Shown here in pieces: positions 21,261 to 33,800 of a stretch of DNA of 51,352 nucleotides; position 1 is the first letter of the stretch; every line of letters begins with the position of its first letter. Source of the stretch: Echinococcus granulosus (Eukaryota; Platyhelminthes; Cestoda; Cyclophyllidea; Taeniidae); contig NW_020170451.1 in assembly GCF_000524195.1 (NCBI RefSeq), positions 383,902 to 435,253 on the forward strand, in the 5' to 3' direction. A model generated the notes under the pieces. The model was not told where the DNA came from, did no database searches, and worked only from the letters and a program-made list of their open reading frames with translations. Both the position numbers and the translations under genes were made by a program.

Positions 21261-24200
21261 CCATTACTCACGCGCATTGGCAGTAAAATTGAAGCTGACA
21301 CTTTGCCAGCCCGGGTTAGTTTAGGTGGTGTATTTAACGTAGCCCCTTATCAAAAAGTACTCACTGTGGGTTGCAGATAGAATATCGGGTCAATAACTAA
21401 ACAAAGTAAGATTGCGGCATTCCTGAAGGACACAGTGATGGATGGGAATCTGAAAGTACTTCACTACAAGCGCACAGAAGGGCCGAGAGAATGGTAGCAG
21501 TTGTGACAATCGGAACCTCAAATGCGATCATAAGAGGCTACTATGCTAGTTTGCCCCGCATAAGTTGCTTTAAGTAGCCACTCATTCGCAGGTAAAATGG
21601 CATTATTTCTAAATCATTCCAGCTGATGCCACGGCTTTGAGAAATCACTGCACTGCTCCAGTAGACAATGTTTGAAATCATCTGACGGCAATTGTCTTGA
21701 AATCGTAAATTAGAACCGCATATGCTATAAACACTATAATCTGCTGACTGGGAAAGGGCACCTAATGGGGATTCAGCAGTTCATTGCTTACAATGTAGTC
21801 TTGCTTTGAGGTAATTTTATTCTTTATTCCCATTGTTGGAGTGCAAGCGGGCAAACTTGGATCTCATGGGCTTTCCTTTTTTTACTTAAAAAGTGTAACT
21901 CTTCCGGTAAACTCAACTGTCAACTGTTATTGCGCCAGTCCCCCTTTCTTTACACGTGTATGTGTGCGTATGTACGCGCTTTGGTCAAAAAGATTGAAAA
22001 GGTGCTCTAAAGTTAAACCATTAGCTTCCTCTCTCTCCTTCTTTCCCTCCCTCTCTCGCTCACTCCTTATTTGCGGTTAGTGACAAGCCCACTTGCCCGT
22101 TGTCTGGCCCTCACCACCACCACTAGGCCTGTGGGCTTAGGAAACGTTAGGTGCTAGCGTGCATGCCTACTGTCATAAACACACACACTGGCACAAAACC
22201 TGCCTGCCACCTGTCATCCCCCACGTGGTCGGTCTGTTAGGGCCCAGTGGGACTGGCCAAAATAGGGAGAGGGGAGAGGAAGAGGCGGGTTAGGCTAGAG
22301 GAGGAAGGAATGGAGAGGAGAGCCAAAAACCATACATCGTCCACTCCATTGGTGATTAGATAAGTGACTGTACGCGTGTGTGTGTAAAGCCGACTATTTG
22401 TGCCTAGTTGCACCTACAAGAAAGTTGTCACAAACCACCTCCTTTCTTCCTCCGTAATACCGACAGTAAGCCTACTAATTAGCTTTGTGAATTTCTGAGT
22501 TTATTTGTGTACCTGCGCGTGCGGCAGTGAAATTAGCACCTTCCCACCCATTATTCGCAAACAGTGCTACGTTTCTAGGCTTCCTCAGACTAAATAATTG
22601 CCTGTGGCAAAAGGGGTGGAAAGGATTAGAAGCTTCAATGCGATGATTTGGCGCCTTCAGTAAGTCATATAATTCAAGAGTCTAACCACCCCTTTGCCAC
22701 CTAAAAGTAGAATATGCTAAATCCAAGGAAGAAACGCACAGATTTTTGAGCTCGAACTTAATTCGAATATAGCGAGGGAAAATCCACGATTTTCTCTATT
22801 TAGTTTAAGCCAGAAAACAATGTTTTTCCTTCTCAAACGTGGTCTGTGGCAAGAAAAAACCAATTTTAAACCTTTTGCATGCAACTCGCTACCAACTAAT
22901 TTGTGTCATCATGTCGTAAACTCTTCTCTAAGACTCGAAAACATCCTTGAAGAGGAGGATTACGTCCACCTAACTCCCCAGTTCGGTTTGTGCGAATTTC
23001 CATCCTTTACGCTTGACGAAGTCTCATAGTCAAGTAGATTGGATAAGCTCTCCCAAGTCTCCTCCACGGGCCCAGACACTCGTGGTGCCGCAGTTGTACA
23101 CAGTGACCGCTACTTCTCCAATCTGCCTCATCTAGTAGCGTGTTCTATAGGCACTAAGGATTGTGCAATTTGGATGCTAACGTCTTCCTCAGGGTTTTTC
23201 AAAGCGCCTGTTAAAAACGTTTACGTAAAATTTGTTTCATGACTCCACCGTTAGCAGTTATGAGCCAGTTAATTGACAGAGAGAAGCGGACGTTAAAATA
23301 GTAATGGTACGGTGATCAAAAAGCGATTTGTTCTGTCCAAAAGGTCTTTGTGACGCAAAACATCAGAATGCGTTAGTCAAGCTACAACCAATGACAAAGT
23401 AATCCTGTGCTTAAAATGCCTCAACTTGGAAATGGGGATAAGCTGCTGGTACACGGATTGCTGCCGAAACGCCGTTGAGATTCCAACACTAGAGCTCAGG
23501 TTTGCTGTTTAAAGGGCAAATTTTTGATCCTTTTTTAACGTGAAATCTGCAAAGGATTAGGAAAAGTAAATTTAAAATATGTAATGAGGGTTGGAATATC
23601 ATTAAGGTGAACGCTTTAGGGCGTTGAATATTCAGTCTAACAGGGAGAAAAGAAAGTAAACTTGCGTTTTGTTTAGTCATTTCTAATGCCCCCAGAGTGA
23701 GTTACTAAATCCACTCATTTATTTGTAACAATTTGATTGTTTGTTTCACATTTTGTTTTGGTTACGCGGACACTGAAGGGCACGACCACTGTACTTCTGC
23801 TCGGCGGCACGGTCTCCTGGCCACGATGGAATAACTCGGGGCGCTACATTGGTGAAAACAGAAAGCGAACTCGATCTTAAAGGACAGCTACCATAATTTC
23901 TTTTACTGGATGATAAATCACAACTTGACGGAAGAAGGGCATGTACTGCGGATGGGAGAATTTGTGACCACCCCTAGAAAAGGGTTGCAAATGACGTCTA
24001 CCTTCGGCTACTACCCGAGTCCCGTGTTCTAGAGAACTGCTACATCCAGCTAAAGCAATACTAATCGTGGTCATGAATTATCAGGAGAAGATCGTTTCGG
24101 AGCTGTCTACGTTACTCGTATGAAGACGTCAACTAAGTGAACACATGATACCTCCTTCACCTCCCTACTAGCTGGATGGAATCCAGATAGCTAACTATGA

Positions 24201-25731
24201 GTGGGAAGCATTGAAGTGAGAACAAAGTGACAAGGAGAAAATAGACACAAAATCTTGTCCCACGAAACTATTTTAACCTCCACCCTATATGAAATGGCTG
24301 TGCTCTTAGGCCAGTGTTCTTACAACTAGCGGTGAACATACAAGAAGGCAGCACATTCTCCATTTTCCCAATGGAGTTCTTAAAATGGACAAAACTCTTG
24401 ATGCAGTGGAACTTGCCAAGAGGGATCAGTGATGCTGCAGTCAGATACCGTCCTAGTTGCAAGCAAGTTAGACAAATGGGACTGTTAGTTTGTGGGCATG
24501 CGTTGTGCAGCACCGACTACGTTGTAATGGCCGACGCGGGTGGTTGACCACAGGGAGTGCCGGAGACGAAACTCGAAAGGAGAGTTGGGCTATGTAGTAC
24601 TTTATAATTATTTTTTTAAAAATTTTTGCTATGGCTTCACGAGCACCCAAGGCTCGCCTTTGTACTTCTGCTGTGGCATGGCCACCGGGCCATACCAGTA
24701 GCTCACCTCCCCCACAGCCCATCTGTACGTCTGTAATACATATTCTACCCAAGTATTATACCTCCTTTCGTCTTCGGGTAAGACTCGGGGCACTATATGC
24801 TAACTAAACGAATTACTCACTTTCATTTTTTGCCTTTTCGGTATTATTCTGTTTAATCTTATGTAATTCACTACTTTACTCAATAAAATACGCTTTGAAG
24901 TAGTCTGTCAATGATTAATTTACAATAGAATCAAGCTGTTTTCGGTCATAAATATTCATCGTATCAATACCTTTCGATTTTACCCCATGAATTCAACTGC
25001 GTTCTTATCAAAACAACTTGTCAATGACCCTCAAAACGATTGACCTACGCAGTCGTTAAGTTGGTGTTTGGGGTCCACCAACAACAGTGCGGGGTAGAAC
25101 TACTGGGAGAGACGGAACAAATGGCAGTCTGTTAAACTTTTACACAGTTTAAATTGCTGCATAATTTTTCACAGTCATTTGCTCTAAGAGATCCGCAATC
25201 AGTTAACCTTAAGGGATGGATTTTCAAAAGGTGCCACGCCTGATTTCTACCTCAAGCATTCATGCTTCACATTCAAATAAGGTTATTATCCGAAAAATCT
25301 GACAGTTATAATTGTGAAATATCCAAAATAGAGGAAAACTATCACGTCTTTCGAGAACATATATTTAAAATAGGATTCTACTTTTAGGGGTTACTGTTGA
25401 GTTGTTCTTAGTAATGAATAGTGTAGAACAGACAGACTACTGATTTGTAGCTAGGAGTAAATGTGTAAGTAGAAACGGGTTAGCTTTGGACTACCATACG
25501 ACATTCAAAAGTTTCCCCCTGCAATTACACTTTTCTCCATTTTTAAATTGTATTTTAAACCACGAGGGTCCGTCCTTCCGCACCAATGAGACCGTTGGAA
25601 TGCCTTTTTCCTCTCCCTAGTTAAATTATTTTAGTCTCTTTATTAGTTCCGATAAGGTTATAAACTTGTAGTTTCCAATGCCCTTTAATAGAATTACTAT
25701 ATAAACAACACTTTCAAAATTGGCACTGTTT

Positions 25732-25751
25732 TCTTGAAAATTGGAAGGATC
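25732..25751. other. Tandem junction between copies A and B
   Basis: Here the A/T-rich right end of the unit (ending cttgaaaat) meets the left end (tggaaggatc). No target-site duplication, terminal inverted repeat or long microhomology is visible; only one T is shared with the left flank at base 130. The join is therefore blunt. It is the diagnostic sequence for deciding whether the duplication is real. Confidence 0.9.
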
Positions 25752-28700
25752 AGTGGTGGGAAAAGGAGGAACCAGATTGTGGCAGAAATTAAAGTAAATC
25801 TTTTCTTAATTACGCAAAAGATTTAATTAGTGGGTATGCATAAATCTTCATGGAGGAGCAAAAGTGCGTGTGTGGCGCGCAATTTCAGCGAATAAGGTCA
25901 TCTTCAGAGAGGTGTATATTACATCGACTTGTTGTTGAATGGCTGCCAACAGTTGAGGAGTCGACAAGACCTCGATCTTTGCAGCTCGAGTCAGTTAGCC
26001 TGTGACAATTTTGACGACTTAGCGATTTTTAGGGCAAGACTATTTCAACTTCACGTGCTTCTCCTTCTTCTCAAAGTGTATGTCACATGAAAGTCATGCT
26101 CAGACATTATGGTTACTGTAGTATCCGCGTCTTTTCACAAGCTTTAGTTTGATCCAGAATTTACCTTGACTCAGTACAACTTCAGGTCTGTGTATCAAGG
26201 AGGATTCTCAATGAACCCGCGGATGTGTATTTGTCGTGTGATTGGTGGCTACCTCCTAACCTCGATACACGAATTCAGTGTGTCAACACCCCTACTTTTG
26301 ATCTTTGGTGGTGCCTCTGCTTGAGTATAGTCCCTTTGCCAAATCTGCTTGAATCCTGAGACCAGACGAACTGTTGGCTCAAGAACCGCCAGGTGAAAGT
26401 GAAGTACTTTAACTTGCCATCAGACTGAGCGAGGATTTGGACGAGTTTTTATTTCATAAACCACCAGCTCGTAAAATGAGGCAACAACATTTGAGACCTT
26501 CGTAACAGAACTTAATGTCACCAAGTTAATGATGACGTCTGGCGCCTGTTTGCTGAACAATATTACCATTTTAGCCTTAAAAGTTGACTCTGTATTTCCT
26601 AACTGATCCTTTTGAAACGCCAACAATTTCATCTTCTTCCTGGTTTTGGAATGAAATTCATGAGTATTTCATGTTCTTTTGATTCAAAGCCTAAAGACGT
26701 TGAAAGTGAAATGCGGATAGAAGTACGCAGACAAGGGCAAGTTGTGCTGAACATCTGCTGGTGTGAGGTTTTCTGTAGCCCAAACCAAAAGCCCTCTTGC
26801 CCCTTACACAGTCTACTGCCTAACGGCCTAGGCCGTTGTTACCTATCCTAATTACGGAGAAAAAAAACACGTTTTGCTTTCCGTTTGTTGGCAGTTGATT
26901 TTAGACTTTATTGACATAGGCATAACATTCGCCCATTGATGAGCACTAGCAATAGCAAATAAAACGACAGAACGCCTCCGATAGTGTTAATGCTGGTGCC
27001 ACATCGAGTTGAGACGACATTTTTCGCAGAGTTTAGTGTAAAACAAGCATATAGACACAACAACAACACCATGCACGTTCGATGGTAACCCTAATGGCAA
27101 GGTAAGGTCAGTCGCTCATGGGGTGCTTCACATAGTGTTTTTTACTTGCATCCTCAGCCACATACCATCCTTATTATTCCACTTGGAGTAAAATTGGAGT
27201 TTGTTGGGTACAAGACAACACATGCATGTCTTAGGATATCTCAAAAACGTACCCATCTCCTTCTAAACGTTTCTGATAGTCTAAATGAAGTGTGTCCTTT
27301 GAATCTTGTATCAATGTGAAATTCCTGGTGAAGGACCTGAACTGGCAGTGGTGTGTGTCCACAGTCACTACATCCTACTTCACTGTGTAGTATCCACGAT
27401 CTGGAGCAGAGAAGAGAAGAAAAGGGAGCAGAATAGGAGAGAGAAAAGCGATAAGTCTAAATCCACGCCATGACTGGTCCACAAGGCGGGGTTGGGGGGG
27501 GGGGGGAAAGAAGAAGAGGGGGACTGTGTTGCATTGCATGACTTGGTAGGTCTCTTGACTAAGGCTGTGATTATGCGATAACCAGGGGCATGCACACACC
27601 CAGTGGTAGGCATATGAGCATGTCAACAACTGCACAACACGAATCGGGGCGAGCCAAAACCCTCGATCAAGTAATCCACCTGTCTACCCTGACGACTCAT
27701 TTGTGTCATGGGACTTTGCATACTCATTGCTAGTTGGATTGGCGAGGAACAACTTGATGTGGGTGAGTAACAAGTAGTAAATGTTAATGAAGTTGTTTAT
27801 CAACAGCGACTCCACAAATGTGCCAGTTGTTTTCTGTGAAGCGTTCGCATGCATCGTATTGTCGGGCATGGAATGAGGGTAGTACGGGCTTGTTGAATGT
27901 TGTGTTTCAGCTAACGCTCTTCAACACTACAACTCTGCGTAAAGACTTTTCATCCAGCAGTGTCAACTTCACCTTTGCACTGCCATGGCGGTTGGCGCGA
28001 CGAACTTGTTCTGACCGGTCAGACCTTTTGATAAAGGTACAATACAAAAATACGAGCCAAATAAACAGTAACCAATGTGGTTTTAGCTCTGTAAGTAGGT
28101 GATAGATGTCAGCAGCGGAGTTTCTATTCGCCATATTGCCCAACCATCTTACAGAACCAAAGCAGGTTGGTTAATTGATAAAAGATAGTATGACATTCTA
28201 TGAAATGTTGGAAGTCGAATTAATGAGACTGGTCCCGTCACTGGATCAAAGGATATAATAGTACCAACTAGTATGTCATTTGGTGTTTGGTGACTTTAAC
28301 TGACATGTTAGGTAGTGAAAAGAAAAGGTGATCCTTCGAATAAATCGTAGCCAAGTTGAATGAAAAACGAGGGTTGGTTCCACCATTTGCAGTTGTAGCA
28401 TGACAAAAAGATGCCGTAACTCCAATAACCCCATCGCTTAATAGGCCCGATCAATCGGTAACAGAAATTCCATCTGTGAATTGCCTCTGCCGTTGCATGA
28501 GGATATTATGACTACGTAACGAGAGGATCTCAAAACGCGCACCGTGGAGAGCTACCTTGGCTAAGAAGGTCTGACAAAGACCAAAAATGAACTATCGAAT
28601 GAATAGAGGACCTTAAAAATTTACCAGAACGGTCCTCCGGAACTAACCACATGGCAGACACTCCTCTTGTCGTGCCTTTTGGATAAGTTGCGATAAAAAC

Positions 28701-30599
28701 GTCGACGGTTCCTCAATCATTTAGATGTGATAAACTAAGGTAAGATCCTTAACAGTCGGAGAAATTGTTGATAGAAGGACACTGTAGTAAAGGGCTGCTT
28801 CGGATTTAATTCTGACATCTGGTGGAATCCTTTCAAATGCTGTTTGATTGCATAACTAAGGAAATAGTAAAGGATCCACCCCTATTAGAATACGTAACTT
28901 TATTCAAGGCTTCAATTCTCGACGTCATTTACTTTTGGCGCCGAGAGTTTATAGCTAAACGCCAAAATTTAAGTTGCAACTCTCTGCTGAAATACCCGGG
29001 GCCTGTTGGGAGGTCCACACAAATTGTAATGGCGTCTCAAAGTAGGATTCTGGACCTGAGCATTCAAAATAACACGGGTTTCAAAGTAAATCAGAATGCA
29101 AACACAGGCGTCGACCTGTGCCTGAGTTGGGCTGATATTCCCAGAAGGATGTGCTCACAACTTGAAAGGAAATTGCCGGTAAAGAACCTTCCAGATTATG
29201 CATTTCCAGAGCGTCCTATATGGTGTAAAATGAACTGACGGACGCGGTGGCGATCCGATCTGCCCTGATTAATGGAGCCTTCACCGAGTAGACTACACGC
29301 ACTTTCTCATCTCGACTTGGTCAACCTCAGATCTCGCCAAGATACGATTTAAATCACTGCTTCCCCGTCCTCTCTCAACCCCACTGATGCATGCAGAGTT
29401 GGTATTGTGGACTGAATAATATTTCACGGCTTAAAGTGCTCCCTCTCGCAGTAAGCTTGTCAAGAGGGGCAGCTTTAAATAGCAACTTTTCTAGTGACTG
29501 TGCGAATTATGGGGTGTGGAAACAACTACTAGGAGGACGAGGGGATGGAGAAGGAGATTGGAGGTGACTTTTTACCTCGTAAACTAAAGAAAGCTATAAA
29601 TCATCTCTTCGTGTACGAAAAAAATAAATGCACACCAGGTTGAGAAAAATGCGTACGTACTTGCTCTGTTGCAGGGTCTTTTCTACCCACCTTTTCCGCG
29701 CTCGCATGCACGTGCATACGGCCACAGCATCCGTCAAAACTCATTTATCATCAAATTAAGTTCGCTTTGACATGAACCCTCTGAAATCGGATCCTGCACC
29801 CCTTCCCCGAGCCACGTCGGTGGAAATCACAGTGATTCACCAAAACGAAGACAAATAGACAAAAAGTCACCCTTAACCTCCCATTAATCCGCTCGCTTTA
29901 CAACAATTTCACCTCCAGCAAACAATGCACACGCGTCGCTACAAACCCAGCTCACAGCTCCGTGGAGTCGCAATCACCAGTGTGGAGGGCCCACGTCACT
30001 TCGCGGCTTGCAAGCAGAACATAAAATCCAATCGACCAGACGCACGAGGCGACTTCGGACAATGGGCAACGCTAAAATCACAAACAACCGACAACCCCTC
30101 CCCCTCCTGCAAACGAAATCCCCATTACTTTATGAAGTTAGAGAATGCTCGAGCAGACGCTCTGGATTTGCGATCAAACGCAAAAAAAGGGACCAAAACG
30201 GTTAAGTTTTGGAGTTCAACGATTGAGGAAGAGAGCAAGGGACTTTACAGTGTTGGGTTTATATTTATATACTTAATGGTGGGGGAAAAAAGGATAGAAT
30301 AGTGTAAACAATAGGAGTCCGACAAAGGTGCGCACGCAAGTTGTAGTAAAATCAGCAAACCATGTGTGTGACGAGGAGTATGGGGGGAGGGATGAGAAAA
30401 AACATATTTCAAATTTAGCATGTGTGTAGATGTGTATGAGGATATTTGTGTGTACAGAGATTGATGATATATAGATACAATGAAGTGTGCGTGCGAGCGC
30501 AGCTACCTTCCTTACTTGCTTTCGGGTTGACAGCAGTACACGTGAACGAGGTAACTGAAGGAGCGTGGTGTACCTGGTGTGGATAGAGGAGAGTGAGCA
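25742..30599. other. Non-coding 3' flank of the p66-like gene (copy B)
   Basis: Same content as 131-4988, shifted by 25,611. No gene supported; the 138- and 125-codon open frames recur at 28822-29238 and 29925-30302 and are treated as chance. Confidence 0.6.
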
Positions 30600-30871
30600 C
30601 TACTTCTTCCCGGGAACAGAGCCCCCACTGCCAGCAGCACCACCGAGGCCCGAGGCTGCCCAGAGCTGCATGAGGTTGAAGTAAGCGGAGGGATTGCTTT
30701 GGATCTGGCTGAGGAAGTGCGTGAGCACGGCGTTCTGCTGAGCGGCATGAGCCGCAGCTGCCTGGGCCGCCGCTTGCTGCTGGGCTTGCTGTTGTTGCTG
30801 CTGCAGCACGAGATACTGCATCGCTTGCTGAAGCAACTGCGCACGCGAATTTGCGTTCTGAGCCCCGCTCG
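30600..30871 (-). CDS. p66: Exon 8: C-terminus (copy B)
   Basis: Same Q/A-rich end with VPGKK and TAG stop as in copy A. Confidence 0.78.
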
Positions 30872-33800
30872 CTAGCAGAGATGCGCAAGCATAGATGTAA
30901 AGGTTACTGAAAGAAAGCCCTCGTGCTTCTGACTTCAAATGGTGCTCAACCCTTTTTGTTAAACGGCACACTAGATACCTCCTTCATAGGATGTAAAAAG
31001 CAGATAGTTCCTTTACATTCAGTGATTAATTCCTAATCAAAAATACACTAATGCCCCACTTTTGGCAAATGCGCATTATACAGAAAACGTGTACGATCCT
31101 AAGCCTAATTAATAAATAAGTTCAGAAAAGCGCAATTAATAGTACAGCTAACAAAGTGATGTTTTTTACGGTCAAAATCTAAGGTCACAAAATGCTGTGA
31201 AAAACAACGAGAGTAAATCACACCAAGCAATCGTCGAGTAAGTGGAGCAACAAGTTGTCCGTGAACGAACTCATCTGTGGCTTTGTAGAATGAGACGAAT
31301 GAACTGTAAGCTCACTTATTTCAAATAAGTTGAAACCGTGGGACTGACACTTACGAATTCCGCCACAGTTTAGGGATGTTAAGTGGACGGACTATGCGAA
31401 TAGTTTAGCACTATCCCCTGGCTAGACCAGGACTCCCGAAGGAATCGACATCATTAAAAAAGCGTACCTTTAAGAGCTTGCATCCAAGATATTAAAATAA
31501 ACGTCGCGATTTAAAGGTCAAATCTAACCACAATGTTAGAGGGTCAAGCGAGATCATTTGCAAAGGACCGGCCCTGCCCCATCACCAAGGCGATGGGGGT
31601 AGATTAACGCTGGCCTAAAATTAAGCATTTCGAAACTGCAAACACTGTCAACGAGCTAGACATCTGATATTAGGCGCCTTGAAAATTGGATCTAACCGAC
31701 ATGAGGTACGACGCGGGTTTTACAAGCGTCTTCACGATGGGGGGAGGGGGAAATGTGCCAAAGTTCGGACACAGAGCCAAGAGTATCACAAGCCTAGCCC
31801 ACTCACGCATACGCACAAACACAAAAGTAGGCAAGCGCAAAAAAAAAACGCTAAATTGTCTGGGCTTGAAGCTGCGCATATGCACATGCCGTCATCAATC
31901 AAGCAACCAATGAGAGCTCGCCTTTCCCTGTCACTATGCTAGCAAATCGATGCCCCTCTTACGTTCCCTCATTCTCACAGGGTTGCCCTATGAAATTTCT
32001 TGAAAAAAATAGACGTATGTAGAGGTCGAAATTGAGACTCCGAACAAAGTGGTATGCACGCCAGGTGGACAAGAGGGCGAACCACATCTGTCACAAGAAA
32101 TATCGCGGCATTCAGAAAAGAGGAAGTCCAGAACACAAATAGTAAAAGCCACCACTACTTGAAACTAACTGCCCCATATCGGGAAGACTTTTGTCACCAT
32201 CATTTGAAAACTTCCACGTCCCAGGTAGCCGAGGCCTTCCCCCTTTCCTTCACTGTAGAAAGGGAGAGGTGTTTCAAACCCAAAAAATCTAACTAAAGGA
32301 TTTGGGCACGCACGCACACACCGACAGCAGAGAGATGCGCAAGGAGATGCACTGCTAGGGGTCTGATCCAGAGCACACCCGCCGCAATTGCTGATCGATC
32401 CAGCTGGAACGTACCTCCACTGATGAGAGCGTTGCTCATGAGGAGAGTCTGAATCTGACTGAGGGCGTTAGCGGTGTGATCAGTGGTCGTTGGCGCAGAG
32501 GCAACAGCGACAGCCTGTTGCTGATGCGCTTGAAGGCCGGAAAGGAGCTGCGCGGCTGCCAGGCGCTGTTGTTGTTGTTGTTGCTGCAAAGCGGCGGCCG
32601 CAACTGCCTGTTGCTGCTGCTGCGAGTTGGCCACCGCAGCCATCATCAGCGCAGCTGTGGCCGTGGGTGAAGCCGCAGAAGTGGTAGAGGCTCCAGACAT
32701 GGCTTTCGCGTACTGCTGAAGGGCTATCTGAGCGACTGCAGCTGCCTGGGCGGTAGCCTGAGCGGAGGAGTTGGAGACTGTCGCAGAACCAGCAACATTC
32801 GCAGCGCCACTGACCACTGAGGCGGCGACACGTGAACGCTGATGCGCGGCGGCTGCCACAGAAGTACCGCCCACGACTGTGGAGGGGGACTGACGAAGAC
32901 CTGAGGCCGTTGTGCTCACAGATGACTACGTAAAGTGGCACGAAACACTTGTTACAAAAACTAATTGAAGTCTCAACACACGATAAAAAAACGACAATAC
33001 AATCGTCAAAAGCTCCGATGCATGCAAAACAGACTCCACACATTGTAACTTGGCAGAGTTAGCAATGTATACCAAAATTTGCCTCATACAATACAAAGTA
33101 AGGGATGACTGTAAACTACCAAGCCAACACAAAAATCCATTAAAGTCAAAAAATTAAATGTTGGCAATCCTCGTGACTGACGAATTACTGATCGAATGGC
33201 CCAGTCGCAAGTGAAAATTTCAACTTGGATAGAAATAAGTCGCACTAAAAATAAGTTACAAATACCTTATTATTGTACCGCTGACTGTAAGCTGCCTGCT
33301 GTTGAGCAAGTTGTAGCTGATGCGCTTGCTGAGTGGCCAATAGCTTTTTCTCCTGCTCCTTTATGTACACATCCAACTTGGTCGAATTGGTGACAATGTC
33401 CTGGTATTCCCGTTCCACTTCGCGTTCCGCACTAATGTGAAGCTGCAGAACCTTTTGCACAGCCTCTTCGTACTCCTTCTTCAGGGTTAGCCTCTGAGTC
33501 GCCGTCAGACAGGCCTCGCATACTACATGCGTGGAGCCAGGTTTCTCCCGTTTCCAAACGGGAGTAAAATCAGTGCCACACTTCACACACGAGAAAGGGT
33601 TAAAACTGCAGCGTGTTTCCGATGACTTTCCGTTGCCTGATGGATCATAATCCTACATAAGAAATCGGTAGTTGAATGACAGCCAAAACACGATGACTTC
33701 TTGAAAAGTGACAATTACCTGGATCGACTTAACAACCTCCTCAAGACCCAATAAAGATGTGAATTCCGTTGTGAGCGTGCTAGGTATGAAAGCGATTTCG

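Larger units (their letters stand above)
131..25741. repeat. 25,611-bp tandem unit, copy A
   Basis: This is the first copy of a direct head-to-tail duplication. The unit holds one complete gene (4989-14474, minus strand) and long non-coding flanks. All open frames and all rows compared recur 25,611 bases later without visible change, including a 13-G tract (1883-1895) and a 10-G tract (18161-18170). A single T is shared at the left breakpoint (base 130 equals base 25741), so the boundary can be placed one base either way. Confidence 0.97.
14831..25741. other. Non-coding upstream region of copy A
   Basis: About 10.9 kb with no gene I can support. Open frames of 60-110 codons are scattered on both strands without domains or coherent splice structures. 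Visible structure: CpG-rich simple sequence at 19130-19570 and 20850-21260, a 10-G tract at 18161-18170, an (ATGC)n run at about 20737-20750, pyrimidine-rich stretches near 22029-22070, and two loosely similar segments at 23790-23849 and 24661-24798 that may be remnants of a dispersed repeat. Confidence 0.55.

Noticed and set aside
22820..23242. Two consecutive plus-strand open frames (69 and 67 codons) that might be one interrupted gene
   Set aside because: They are separated by a stop, lack any motif I recognise and have no convincing splice sites. No old mobile-element domain could be seen.
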